Source: Adineta ricciae
Lineage: Eukaryota > Rotifera > Eurotatoria > Adinetida > Adinetidae
Length of the DNA stretch: 64,000 nucleotides
Direction of reading: 5' to 3'
Assembly (NCBI GenBank): GCA_905250025.1
Contig: CAJNOJ010000053.1
Coordinates: forward strand, 372,001-436,000
How positions within the stretch are numbered: the first letter of the stretch is position 1; each line of letters starts with the position of its first letter. Made by a program: the position numbers and the translations under genes. Below the pieces are notes generated by a model. It was given only the letters and a program-made list of their open reading frames with translations, was not told where the DNA came from and made no database searches. Positions 40,632-51,586 of this stretch are shown in pieces.

Positions 40632-41549
40632 TTTCCACCTGGGGAAATATCACGGCTAATAGTTAAAGAAAACTATCGGTGGATGTCTGTTGGACTCTAT
40701 GATTCATCATAGTGAAATTTAACTATGATTCATTCATCGTTCAGATTGAGTAGTGATTCATGGAGATGATTACTTCATCTATTTATATCGTACGCCTTTC
40801 AACGAAGGACGCATAACAGTCTTTTCTTTTCTCATTGACAAGCGAAAGACAATGATCGGATGTTTTATGAGTTTATTCGAAAAGAAAGTGAAAATTTATA
40901 CAATAAACTCTCTTCAGCCATACAATCACTTCCGCGTGTTTTTTTCGTCATTTTAATGAAAAGAAATGTCTTCTCTCTCCCTGTGTCGTCAAGAGCTCTC
41001 GTCAGAACAATTCATAATACTTACGCGATAGAATTCTACAAAAAAATCTCACAAAATGACTTAACATAGGCCTTTGATCTAAGATAAAAATAAACAGAAA
41101 AGAAGAGAGAAAAGAAGACGATGATGAACGATGATAATACTGACCGATTCTCTCATTGGATTGTCCATACAGCAATAAGACAGGCTAGAATGAACTATGT
41201 CATAATGACATCTACTGGATAGAAGAAGTTAATCGCGCATCGTCGTCATCATCATCCGCTGAATAAACAAAATGAACGTTTTCTTTTGACTTTTGAGCAG
41301 CTTATCAACTGCTGACATTTCTTTTGATGCATCTGCTTTTCGTACGTCTTCGATAAGCAATCAGCTCAGTGATAAAGAACATCGAGAGAAAGTTTTCTTT
41401 TATTAATAGTTAACGAAGACTCCTATGTACAAATGATCATTTCGGAAGTAAAAGAAAATTCTACGGATTGATTATCGAGTTTATACACATATCGATGTTC
41501 AATCAAACAATCATTTCGTTTGGCACATTAACTCTGAGTGTTTACTATT
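40632..41549. other. Intergenic, formin 5' flank / RRM gene 3' flank
   Basis: About 920 bases. Open frames near 40753-41069 lack supporting features. A TCATCGTCGTCATCATCATC-type repeat lies near 41240-41260. Confidence 0.45.
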
Positions 41550-42517
41550 TCATATAATATCCGTCGTAGGTGAATACGCAATTGCCGTGGAATAAAGTGG
41601 AGATTGTATTGGAGTGAAATCATCGATCGATGAATTGACAAGTGATATACTACTTGACAAGGAGCTTGCTGTAAGCAATTCAAATTCTGACGTTGGACTC
41701 TTTCGAATTGACTCCGGCTCTTCTTGCTTGTTGTACCTGTGAAAAGAACCGCCGAATCGTTCGAAATGTGTGCCGAATGATTAACTTACTGGTTATGAGG
41801 CGTAGATAGCGTTGGATAAATGATTTCTTGGGTTCGCATGTTGATCAATCCGAAAGCATAATGACGCCATAGAGGTTTATTCAAACTAATTGGTTTTATC
41901 GATGAAATGATGTAATTATATTCACGTGGGATCGATTTTCGTACATGATAGTATTTCGAATTGATTAGATGTGGTCTTGAAAGAATAATTTGATCTAAAA
42001 ATTCAATGACAGCGTATCGACTTAGTCGTTGTTACTTACCAATGCTATCGTAATCATCGAATCTTAAAAACGCAAAGCCCATCTGTTTTCGATTTTGCGA
42101 ACGCGAGTTCAATACTCGACAATCGGTAATCGTTCCGAATTGTTGGAAATAGTTTATAAACATGTTCTTTGTTTCTCCTGAATATAAACGGTTGATGAAC
42201 AGTTCGTTAACGGCGAGATTGATTCCTAAGGTTTCCGAGAGACATTGACGGCTCGTGGATACATTCGTTGGCATTGCACGTTGAAGAAAAACTTGACGCT
42301 TGTCGATTAAATGTGGCCGTTTGGACATTAAGTCATTCGATGATTGAACATTTTGATAAATGAGAAAACCTTTTCGTAATGACTGATCCTGATCGTCTTT
42401 ATGCAGAACTAATTGATCAATTGGTCCGTAAGTAGAAAAATAACTCAGCAATGTTTGTTCAGTAGTTTTATAAGACAAATTCGAGAACTGAATTTGTTTT
42501 CTTATATCATTCGGCAT
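41550..42517 (-). CDS. Two-RRM RNA-binding protein, hnRNP A/B-like but divergent
   Basis: The first and largest exon (about 42043-42517) encodes two tandem RNA-recognition motifs. RRM1 has RNP2-like IQFSNLSY and RNP1-like KGFLIYQN. RRM2 has RNP2-like LFINRLYSG and RNP1-like MGFAFLRF. In both, the aromatic pair of RNP1 is partly lost (I-Y in RRM1, F-L-R-F in RRM2), so RNA contact may be altered. Two or three short exons add a tail: IILSRPHLINSKYYHVRKS, then WRHYAFGLINM and a final Ser/Thr-rich segment ending SPTTDII. No Gly-rich (RGG) tail, so it is not a standard hnRNP A/B. DAZAP, Musashi or a lineage-specific germline RRM protein are alternatives. The start is the only in-frame ATG before RRM1. 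Confidence 0.8.
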
Positions 42518-43009
42518 TGCTTCTAGTAAAAGAAACCCTTCGATAAAGTTATGTTCTACTTGCGTTCTTATTGATCTAATAGTTTATATGAACTTGACCG
42601 CTTATGTATATGTATGGGTATATGCAATATATATATATATATGAAATGTTGACGAATCGCTTGAATACATTCACTTATAAAGAGAAGAAAATGTTCGTCT
42701 TCGTCTAACCTGTTCAATAGTGCACTTACCTTTTCTTCTCTTTCTTGTTATAATGTAGGTTATATTTTAGCGACAACGATTGCCGATACATGTAAGAAGA
42801 GAACTAAAGAATGAATTGAATATATAATAGAGACGACAACAGCTGAAAGAAGAAGTATGACACGAAAGACGGTCGTCGATATAAATATATGCAAGTAGTA
42901 CAATGAAAGAAAATGCATGTGATCAAGTTTTTTTAATGGGATTTTATTATGAAAAGATAGCTGAGTTTCAAAATTCACAACTAGGAGAGCAAAATCGATT
43001 GAGAAAAAA
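42518..43009. other. Intergenic between the RRM gene and the repeat-protein gene
   Basis: Contains a (TA)n tract at about 42629-42642. No coding frame with support. Confidence 0.5.
42625..42642 (+). repeat. (TA)n microsatellite
   Basis: TA dinucleotide run in the RRM gene 5' flank. Confidence 0.75.
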
Positions 43010-43828
43010 TTACTTTCCATACCAACCGGAACTCGACGTTGTTCGATATGTATGAATAGTCTCGTCCCAAATGATAAGAGCCAGACCGTGGTGCCATTTT
43101 TCGATCCATTTTACTGTTTGGCTTCCATAATCAAAATATCCAACAACACCACCTTTAAACGCACTTCTCCATTCGACTTCTTTTGTCAAAGGATTATAAA
43201 CGCCTCCAATACCGGAATGAAATGATATTTGCCATTCGATGTCGTCAATCCAAGGGTTATAAACACCATGAACACCACCTTGACAAACTTTCTTCCATTC
43301 GACTATATTCAATTTCGGATTGAATACACCGTAAATGCCGGCATGCAATTCATCTCGCCATTCAATAATGTCTGTCACCGGATTGAACACACCGTGGATA
43401 CCTCCGTGCCACGATTGTCTCCATTCTGCTCGACCAGTTGTCGGATTGTAAACAACAGCAATCGAACCGTTCCAATGTGTTCGAACTTCCATGGAATTCG
43501 TTTCTGATCGTGTTTCCTGAAGCAGTTCGGAGATTTTCAAGGCGAGATCTCTGCGTTGGTGATAGATTAGTTTAAGAGGTTGTAAAGTATTCTGTCTGTG
43601 TCGTGATGCTGAATGAGTGAATACACGTTGCAACCGATTGTATTTACGATGAAACAGATCTTTCGCTTTGTCATATGTATGTTTATCGTCGATCAAGGAG
43701 TATGCTACATCTTTGCTGAGATGATCTAATGCGTCAAGAAGTATTCCTTGATGTTCTCGACGTTGGTCATGATGTTGAAAAAGTAATTGCTGATAGGCAT
43801 GAGCTTGTAGATCGAAGGAAGATGCCAT
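43010..43828 (-). CDS. Intronless protein with six to seven 21-residue GVYNP/EW repeats
   Basis: Not recognised. One exon, 272 residues, ATG at 43826-43828. Residues 1-118 are helical and basic with many His, Gln and Arg (HAYQQLLFQHHDQRREHQG) and no signal peptide. From about residue 119 a tandem array of 21-residue units follows: GGIHGVFNPVTDIIEW, AGIYGVFNPKLNIVEW, GGVHGVYNPWIDDIEW, SGIGGVYNPLTKEVEW, flanked by a diverged first unit (GSIAVVYNPTTGRAEW), a diverged sixth (GGVVGYFDYGSQTVKW) and a partial seventh. Consensus is G-G-[IV]-x-G-V-[FY]-N-P-x(5)-E-W-x(5). The alternation suggests stacked beta-hairpins, like a propeller blade or solenoid; that is inference. The repeat is about 63 bases at DNA level but the codons have diverged. 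No family assigned. Confidence 0.85.
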   Translation of the reverse strand: MASSFDLQAHAYQQLLFQHHDQRREHQGILLDALDHLSKDVAYSLIDDKHTYDKAKDLFHRKYNRLQRVFTHSASRHRQNTLQPLKLIYHQRRDLALKISELLQETRSETNSMEVRTHWNGSIAVVYNPTTGRAEWRQSWHGGIHGVFNPVTDIIEWRDELHAGIYGVFNPKLNIVEWKKVCQGGVHGVYNPWIDDIEWQISFHSGIGGVYNPLTKEVEWRSAFKGGVVGYFDYGSQTVKWIEKWHHGLALIIWDETIHTYRTTSSSGWYGK

Positions 43829-44229
43829 ATTAGAGACTTCATTGGGTGAAGAAACGAAGAAAAATGGAAAATGAATATGTAAACGCGAGACTCATTTTGT
43901 TTCTCTTCTTCCAGAAGAGAGAATACAAAACGGTAATTGAGAAACTAAACTCATTTTAAAGAAAAGCATCCCGACGGAGGATTTCTTCACAGTGAAATCG
44001 AGCAGAGAACACTATGGTTACATTTTTTAAATATTGATTAACTTTATTCTTTGATAAGAACGACTGCACAACAGATGTCTCGTCTTTCCTAGGAGCAAGA
44101 GAAGAAAAAACGACATTACGTACGCTCATTTGCTTGATGAAACGACCAATTAAGTGTAGTTTGGAAACATCCATCCATCCGCACTACACTCTCATACTAT
44201 GATTACTATATAATTTTCCTACGAAAGAC
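43829..44229. promoter_or_regulatory. Divergent intergenic region, repeat protein / AHSA1
   Basis: 401 bases between divergent starts; presumably both promoters. It also holds the 72-codon minus-strand open frame listed separately. Confidence 0.45.
43956..44174 (-). CDS. Doubtful 72-codon open frame
   Basis: ATG to stop, opening with MDVSKLHLIGRFIKQMSVRN. Its start lies 55 bases from the AHSA1 ATG on the other strand. Composition is protein-like (basic, with a hydrophobic middle VTIVFSARF), but I see no family and no splice support. It may be the 5' part of an upstream transcript or chance. Confidence 0.25.
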   Translation of the reverse strand: MDVSKLHLIGRFIKQMSVRNVVFSSLAPRKDETSVVQSFLSKNKVNQYLKNVTIVFSARFHCEEILRRDAFL

Positions 44230-45407
44230 ATGGCTGAATGGGGCAAAGGTGATCCACGTTGGATTGTCGAAGATCGTCCAGATGGTAAGCAGACCGTTCT
44301 GTTCACTCTGTATGCTCAAACATAATTTCTAGCAATCAATCCGAATAATTGGCATTGGACAGAAAAAAATGCGACACAATGGTCAAAGGATAAACTCAAG
44401 GAGCTGCTAGTAGGATTGAAAGTTGAAAATGAAGAATATGCATGTGAAATCAAAGAGTTATCAAAATGCACTGGCGAAGCAACAGCAAATAACCGCAAAG
44501 CTAAACTTGTTTTCATCGTAAATATTTTCGTATTTTCATTTGTCCTTGAGCTTGCTCTTCTTTCGCTAGTACGAATGGCAAATCCATGGCAAATGGGAAG
44601 GAACGTATCTTACAGGCGATAATCGAACAAAATACGAAGGTACTTTCGATATTCCTAATCTGTCCGATGAAAACGACGTTCATGAAGTGACCATTACATT
44701 TTCAACGGAAAAATCCAAAGCAGAAAAATTGAAAGAGTTTATGAGAAAATCAGGCGATTCATCGATACGTAATCAGCTCACCGAGTACGTTCGTTCGCTT
44801 AAAGAAGAATTTTCTCAAGGACTGATTCTTCCAACAAAAAACTCTCCAATTGCAACGAAAGTTCAGTCAACATCATCGATTAATACCACCAAAAGTATTA
44901 CAAGTTTACCGACAAATACAAACAAAACGCCGGTGATCGAATATCGAGATTTGAAAATTCACGACACATTCAAATGTACAAAAACTGATCTGTTCAAAGC
45001 CTTCTGCGACAGTGATCGAGTGAAAGCATTTACGCAAAACAGTGTGTCAAGATACGATTGTAAAAAAGGCGGATTTTTTTCATTGTTCAGTGATAATATC
45101 ACTGGACGATTTGTCGACATCGTTCCGTATGAACGCGTGGATATGTTATGGCGATTCAAATCCTGGCCAAGTGATCACTATTCTCATGTCTCATTGATAT
45201 TTCAAGATGACACCGATCAAACTAAACTGGTCATCCAGCAAACAGGCGTACCAGCTCAATTCTACGACAATACAATGGTTTGTTCATTGAAATTTTCATT
45301 TATTCTTGTTCAATAGGTTCTACTGTGTTCTGTTTTAGGATGGTTGGAAACGATTTTACATCGAGAGTATCAAAACGACATTTGGCTACGGAACTCGATT
45401 GTTTTAA
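44230..45407 (+). CDS. AHSA1: Activator of Hsp90 ATPase (AHA1)
   Basis: Co-chaperone that binds the middle domain of Hsp90 and stimulates its ATPase. Start MAEWGKGDPRWIVEDRPD (44230). The N-terminal Aha1 domain follows: NNWHWTEKNATQWSKDKLKE, CTGEATANNRKAKLVFIY, then after an intron (44518-44571) EWQIHGKWEGTYLTG and FDIPNLSDENDVHEV. A linker of about 40 Ser/Thr residues leads to the C-terminal START-like domain: HDTFKCTKTDLFKAFCDSDR, GGFFSLFSDNITGRFVDI, WRFKSWPSDHYSHV, QQTGVPAQFYDNTM, and after a last intron DGWKRFYIESIKTTFGYG. Four exons; all expected blocks are present, including the NxNNWHW signature of the Hsp90-binding end. AATAAA at 45451-45456. Confidence 0.95.
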
Positions 45408-45450
45408 GTTTAATTAACACGCGCGTTGTCTGTTGTTTTTCTCAGTTTAG

Positions 45451-45456
45451 AATAAA
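45451..45456 (+). promoter_or_regulatory. Poly(A) signal AATAAA of AHSA1
   Basis: Hexamer 44 bases past the AHSA1 stop. The remainder of the 580-base convergent gap to the bZIP gene shows nothing. Confidence 0.55.
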
Positions 45457-45987
45457 TCAGTATTAGACAAGATTGAGTTAGTCGACTTTTTCTGCTGATT
45501 TCACTAAGTAAACCGTGAGTCATGCTGACGGAGAACAAATGTGTCGAATATATCATCACGTGATTTTTCAGAAAGAAGAAAAACAACACAAAGAAATTTA
45601 TTTTGAATAAATGATGAAAAAGCAAAAGAGAAAATTTTAAGATTTTAGTCAAAATTGACCGTTGTATTTTGACAACATACACGAAAACCAATCTTCGGGG
45701 AAAATGTCTGAACTCCTATAGCTGTGTTTCGCTTTAAACTTCATAGGAGATCATTTTCCGAGTCCTTAAATAAATGTTCAATATATGTTTAATATAAGGA
45801 GAAGAAAGCAATAATATTATGAACTATTAATACATATAGAAAGTCACACGTTTGAATTCGAGAAGAACGGCAGATAAAAAAGAAATAATACAGAGTTCAT
45901 TGCGACAACGAATGAGAGACAAACTAGAAAGAAAAACCGAGATGAAGATGAATTTTCAGGCCAAGTCGAACACTCACTTGCTTTGAA

Positions 45988-46996
45988 TTAATACACACAA
46001 GGATTGGCACGTGATGGTAACGAGTCATCATCACTCGAATGCGAGTGTTGTTGGGCACATGTCGAACCGAATGCAGTGTTGACTAACATGGAATGATTAT
46101 TCGCACTTTCCATTGAGATGGTCGGAGTGTTCAAGCTGTTAATTAACCGTTCGATACTACTGCTAGTCATCGTTATGGGTTGTGCTGATAATCCTCCGAG
46201 TGGTGGCAGAAAGATTTGATTGGAATCATCGGTCTCATAAGCTGAATTGGTCAATCCGGGCGATGGATCAAGTATGTGACTGAGTTCGTCGTCTTCACTG
46301 TTGACAATAGGTTGAGGGCCAGGCGGGAGTACTGGAGGAGGAACATCGATAATCGTCGAAAGAAAACTTGTATCACCGAAGATCATAGAAAACGAAGGGT
46401 TAAGTAGAGGACAGTCATTCAAATGGTTGTTTAGAATATTTTCTAGATATTTCTTTTGCTGTTCGAGATCATGAACTGTTTTCAAAAGGTTCCGATGGGT
46501 TTCTAACTCATCTTGGTGTTGATTTTCCAGTTGACCGAGAACGGTTTCCCGTTTTTCGCGACATTTCGTTGCGGCGATGCGATTACGTTCGCGTCGATCA
46601 CGACGACGTTCTTCTTCATCCGTAGATAAGACTTCATATTTTGATCGACGGCCCGTAAACAAGGTTTTCGATGGCAATTTTCGCGGATTAACCGTTATAG
46701 GACCATATCTAATCGAATACAATGAAATAAACTACTTAATCGCTTAAATCTAACCTTTACCTCATTCGACCTTTCGGTAATACTTCAATGTTCACGTTGT
46801 GTAGCATTTGTGGTTGAGATCGCGGGGGAGAATGTGTAGTGTCCGTAGAGTTCGCCGTCTCCTTTGTTTTTCGCTGTTTTTTCGACATTTTCAAACCAAC
46901 AGTAGTATTATTACGAGAATCCTTCGTTGTCGACGGAACAATCGGTTCTCGGAGATAGTCAACAATCGAGTTGATGCTGTTAAATTTCGAGAGCAT
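45988..46996 (-). CDS. bZIP transcription factor, FOS/ATF3/JDP2-like
   Basis: Two exons joined by a phase-2 intron: the first (about 46757-46996) opens MLSKFNSINSIVDYLREP and is Ser/Thr-rich with a short basic KMSKKQRKTK stretch, the second (45988-46708) carries the bZIP. The basic region is RRRDRRERNRIAATKCREKR, with the invariant N-x-x-A-A-x-x-C-R. The leucine zipper follows at regular heptads (LGQLENQHQDELETHRNLL, TVHDLEQQKKYLENIL) and ends HLNDCPLL, like the C-terminal boundary of FOS and ATF3. A long Pro/Ser-rich C-terminal region with PPPVLPPGPQP and an acidic SEDDEL follows, more FOS-like than JDP2-like. It is expected to dimerise with a JUN partner at AP-1 or CRE sites. Confidence 0.88.
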
Positions 46997-47970
46997 TGTA
47001 ATTTCGAGCTAAAATGAAAGGTGAAAATGAACTACTTGGCTTTTTCCAATTTAATATCACACGACAAAAAAATAACGATTCTTTTGATTGACTACCTATA
47101 TTCAATAATTGCAGGAAAAAAAAACGATTTATATGTCATACGCGCGCATAAACACACACACATTGAAATATAATGATAGTATCATGTAATGATATGAGCA
47201 CAACGTACTTTGCTGTTTATTTTTACCATTTAATTATCTTTCAAGGACAACCTTTCTCTACATAGAATCGTTTACAACTAACAAGTAAATCTGTTTTTCA
47301 TTGTCGATTAAGAATGTGTCGCGATATTTGCTTGCATGATTTCGCTTAGCTAAAATGACGTCATGTGTTTGCTGACACAACTTACCCTTAACTACGTTGA
47401 AGAATTATAACAATAATAAAGATACGGCAAGAGAGAACTGTTACTTTGTCTTTGGGTGTTGTTTTAAATACAAGAAAGATATTTAAATCTTATCGAATAA
47501 AGAAAAAAAACAACGTATAAATGTAATGTGATGTAAAGAAATAAAAAAACATACATTTTTTCTCGACTGAATATCTATATTAGGTAAGTCGATGTTGGGA
47601 AATCGATGAGTAAGCTTTTTTTTTCTTCCTTCTATTTTCTTTTTCATTTGTGTTTTATTTGCAGCAGTGTATGAGAATGGAGAAAAGGAGAAAAACAAAC
47701 TCGGAGATGACGTTGTTCTTTGCTATTTGAAATAAATGATCGAAAAAAGAAGCAATCGAAGGCCAAACTGTCGTCATAGTTTAACATGTTTCTGTTCTTG
47801 AAAAGAAAAACATATTGTATGATACGAACTAAAATGCTTTTATTTCTATTTCGGCATGATTAACAAAGAGAGTAAATAAAAGACTAAATATAAGCAGCAG
47901 AGCGGTTTTTTACAGGATCAAATTAGATTCAGAGAAGATTGTTCTGTTTTGTTAGGATAATCCGTTGGGT
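46997..47970. other. Intergenic, bZIP 5' flank / TPPP 3' flank
   Basis: About 970 bases, very AT-rich, with CA-rich words near 47148-47162. No coding frame supported. Confidence 0.5.
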
Positions 47971-48616
47971 CTAGTGCTTCTGGTCATAAGTACCGTCACC
48001 TTTGTAAGCACCAACATAGCCTGTATTTTTCGCTTCGTCAGTACGACCTTCCTTTCCTTTGCCGTGGCCATCTTCGCCAAAGCGTTGCTTATGTGCACCG
48101 GTGTATTGAGTGTGATCGGTCATGCGTCCAGTGATGTCTTTGTTCGCTGTTCCCTGAAATGGGGAAAGTTCTTTCATCAGTCATTTTCTTTCATTTAAAC
48201 TTACTGTAACATTGGCCAGACTTGGACCACCTGTCGAATTGATTTTCGCAATGATCGCATCAGCTGTTGTCTTCTTCGTGTCAGCAACTTGATCGATAAG
48301 TGCTTTGAAACCGTTCAATTCGAATGTTTTTCTAAATGTATGTATGGCATTTGAAATAAGAGTAGCTGAAACTTGCAACTTACATTCCTTTCGGATAGGT
48401 TCCACCGCTGGTTAATTTGCCGAGAACACGAGCAATGTCATTATCGAATAACTGCGTTGTGTATTTGGAATCAATAACACCAGCATCTTTCATCATTTTT
48501 TGAAGATTTTTCGAATCAATTCGAATATCTTTCTCTTTCAATTGCGCTTCTGTTTTACCGAATTTTGCATAGGTATCAAAAGCCGTTTTCAAATCACTAC
48601 TTCCACCCGATGCCAT
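47971..48616 (-). CDS. TPPP: Tubulin polymerization-promoting protein (p25-alpha)
   Basis: Microtubule-bundling protein, also found in cilia. Three exons: 48388-48616, about 48207-48334 and about 47971-48153. Blocks in order: DLKTAFDTYAKFGKTEAQ, SKNLQKMMKDAGVIDSKYTT, FDNDIARVLGKLTSGGTY, FELNGFKALIDQV, then the p25-alpha signature DITGRMTDHTQYTGAHKQRF and GEDGHGKGKEGRTD with NTGYVGAYKGDGTYD at the C-terminus. The protein is about 180 residues, like short TPPP3-type members without the long N-terminal tail of mammalian TPPP1. No lesions seen. Start is the first ATG (MASGGSSD). Confidence 0.94.
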
Positions 48617-51586
48617 TTCAAATTAAACTGTCAAAAAGTCGTAGTCTGAAGTGAAAGCAATTTTTAAATACTCCGTGTACACCTAAAATACCTTCAACAG
48701 TTTCTCTTTAAAGGAATTTTTACAAATGCCACTGATTCGTTTCAAGAGAATAATGATGGTTGTGTTACTAAGGAAACTTGTCGGACGTCACCATCAATTT
48801 TGTGAAAGACGCAATTGCAAAAAAAAACTATATACGCAAGAGAAACTCTATGCATTGTCATACATTCTTGTTTTCATAGATGAATCACGCTTCCATTTAT
48901 TTCAAAGACTTTCTTTTTCTTTGTTTCATTTGCAAAACACAGTGTTAACAAGAGAGAAAAAGTTCTCTTCGAAAAAACTTTCAATGTAAATTTGTACATC
49001 AATCCCATGGGCCAGCTTTTCATTGTATGACCTCGAATGGACTTTAATGATTTGTTTTTCAGCATACCCTAATCTTTATCTGAATAACTACATTTCTGCA
49101 CCTCGTTTATCTAAATGAGATTTGTCTTCTTATCTCAATGTCCTCGTTCATTTCAGGGAGATGACAAAACTTTTGAGTAGCAATCGTTGGCGACACCTTT
49201 TCAATGGTTTGAATGGTAAATCGTCACTAACCAATGATGATGACATTAAGGAAAGAAGAAATAAATAAATAAATAAATAAATTCATTCATTCGCGTCCTC
49301 ACACATTGTTCCTTTTTTCTTCACTTGCAAATAGGAAATCAAGAGATTCATCAAGGTGATGAGATCTTCATAACAGAAGATTCTTTTCAGTCAATTAGAA
49401 TATTTTTTGATCCGTTTCTCTTATTCATGCCGGAGATCTTCTGTTACGGTTAACTCGTTGACTTTTCACAAAGATTATGATCGATACAGACTTGCGAGTT
49501 ATAAAAATGATTAAGAATTACTTGCAATTTTTCGTAAGTATTTTCGAAGGGCAAGATAGTTTTGATTCTTTGCATTTTATTATCCGAATGTACTGTAAAG
49601 ATAAGAGAACATATTTATTATGCCAATGAAATCGTCGATCGATTTTCGACTTGTCAAAAACGAAATACTGAATAATTATTGCAAGCGAAGTCAATTCCGA
49701 TCAATGTCGCTTTTTCTTTACAAGTCTTAACTAATAACGTTCATTCAGATTTCCGTTGGATATCTCGAGTACTGACATCGTTCTATAGATTGACGAGAAG
49801 TGTTAATCGTTGTGTCTCTTCTATTTTCATTTCTTTCTTTCTTTCCCACCGCCTACCCATCCACTTTCCTATGCAGCTCTTTTCTCTTCTGTTTTTATCC
49901 CATTTTCTATTATGATTATCAAGTCTTTGCATTCACATTGTATGATGAAAGATTGAGGTTTTTCGGCCGCAAGCTAATTCGTAGGATAGAAGAGAAAGAA
50001 CGGAATGCAAGTTTTTCTTTTTCTCGTTTTTTTTATATTTATCTATTCTTTTCTTTTTCTTTCGCGTCATCTCTTTTCCCGACCAAGATCGACGACACGA
50101 CCTCAACAACAAACTCTTCTTGTCGATTCGGCAACATACAAAAGAAGAGATGGTGCGCCCTCTCCTTCGCCTCGCGTATTCAACAATATTGGAATTTACA
50201 GCGAGAACGCAAATGTTAGCAACTGACACCCACGCAACATGCTTCCGTTTTTCAGACGATCGCTCTTTCCTTTTCGCCAGATAACCATTGATAAGTTTCG
50301 AGAATGCGACATTGTAGTAACTGAAAGTCTCTTCTTTCTATTACAGTTAAGTAAACTTGAAAATGTAGTGATTGATTAAACTAATCGAATCGGAACAGCG
50401 ATGTGCACGACCGATTTCTCTTTTTCTCTGTTCGTTGATCATATGTTTGTCACATTAGTGTGTCATTGCCATGAGAATTGCAGGCACCTGTTAGCTATTA
50501 TGATTGGAAAAGAAAACAGAACTCGACAAACACGAATCGCTGACACTTGTTTCTCTTGTCGTCCTAGTCAATGATAACAGTTACAATAATAGATATAACT
50601 CTATTAGGACAACGATAAGCCTCCATTCGATGTTTTCCTTTGTCTCTGAAGAAAGATAAAACTGATATCTGTTACATCAAGCACAATGCATGGTTTTCTG
50701 TTACGACTTTGCCAATCGTTTGTTGGTAATTTCGTGTAGGGCCGAGTATAAGAAACATATATCGAACTGATAAGACCAATCAATAGTGACTTCGTATTAA
50801 AAAGGAAATCTGATGCGGGTAAAATCTATGTGTAGAAAGAACTGTTCTAACTCTTTTCGCATTCTTCAGTTTTTTTTTCTTTTTTGATCGTTCGGTGTTC
50901 TTTCTCGTGATTGTTCTATAATGTGTTTTTGAAGAGAAAAGAGAATAGTGTTGAATAAAAGCAAGAATAGAGAAAAGAAAAGCGCGTCGTTTAACAAGAA
51001 TCTCAATAAAAATATTGACACAGAGATAGAGAAGAACAAGAAGAGAAAACGTTGACGACACCATCTTTATTGCATTTATTCTTGACCGAACAGATGGCAA
51101 TTTGAAGGATATTCTTTCCAATAACGAAGGAGAGAAAGAGAAAGTGAGGATTTAACAGGAAAAGGTCGTCGAAGTCACGTTCCACCCACAATATACCCAT
51201 CACTCATTGAGAAAAGAGAGAAGATGAGAGGAAAAAACTCTTTTTGTATTGACTAGTTGTCCGTGCTTGATTGTTATCGTTGACAGTTTTTTTTTCGCTT
51301 TTGATTAGTTGATGTCATCGTTCGTAAGGGTAACACACACGAATTCTGTGTGTTTTCATCATCTCGAGAAGAAGAACAAGATGGTAGAAGTAGAGAGAAA
51401 AAAGAACTCGAGATAATGACGATGATGATAATGATAATGACATAGCGAGTTCAGGAGACAATCTGTTTTGTTATATCATGATTATAAATGGTTTACTTAT
51501 AGATGATTTGGGTGGTTTTCTATAATCATCGTCGTCGTCGACGTTGGCCTTCGTTTTGTTCTTAATCGTTTCTCTACAGTATTTTC
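48617..51586. other. 3-kb intergenic region upstream of FNDC3
   Basis: Longest gene-free stretch here, between divergent TPPP and FNDC3. It holds an (AAAT)n tract at about 49258-49281, a pyrimidine-rich block at 49820-50070 (CTTTTC-type words), and a purine-rich block near 50880-51240 on the plus strand. Several open frames of 60-140 codons in these blocks are dominated by Ser/Phe/Leu or Lys/Arg and look like composition artefacts. A GATGATGATAATGATAATGA run lies at 51420-51441. Probably promoter and 5' UTR of FNDC3. Confidence 0.45.
49258..49281 (+). repeat. (AAAT)n microsatellite
   Basis: Tetranucleotide run followed by ATTCATTCATTC. Confidence 0.75.

Noticed and set aside
43010-43510. A nucleotide-level tandem repeat or CRISPR-like array.
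   Set aside because: The 63-base period is only clear in the protein; the codons have diverged, spacers are not unique sequences, and the frame is open throughout.
49679-50229. Overlapping open frames on both strands (60-140 codons).
   Set aside because: They sit in a pyrimidine-rich block and are dominated by Phe/Ser/Leu on one strand and Lys/Arg on the other; composition artefacts.
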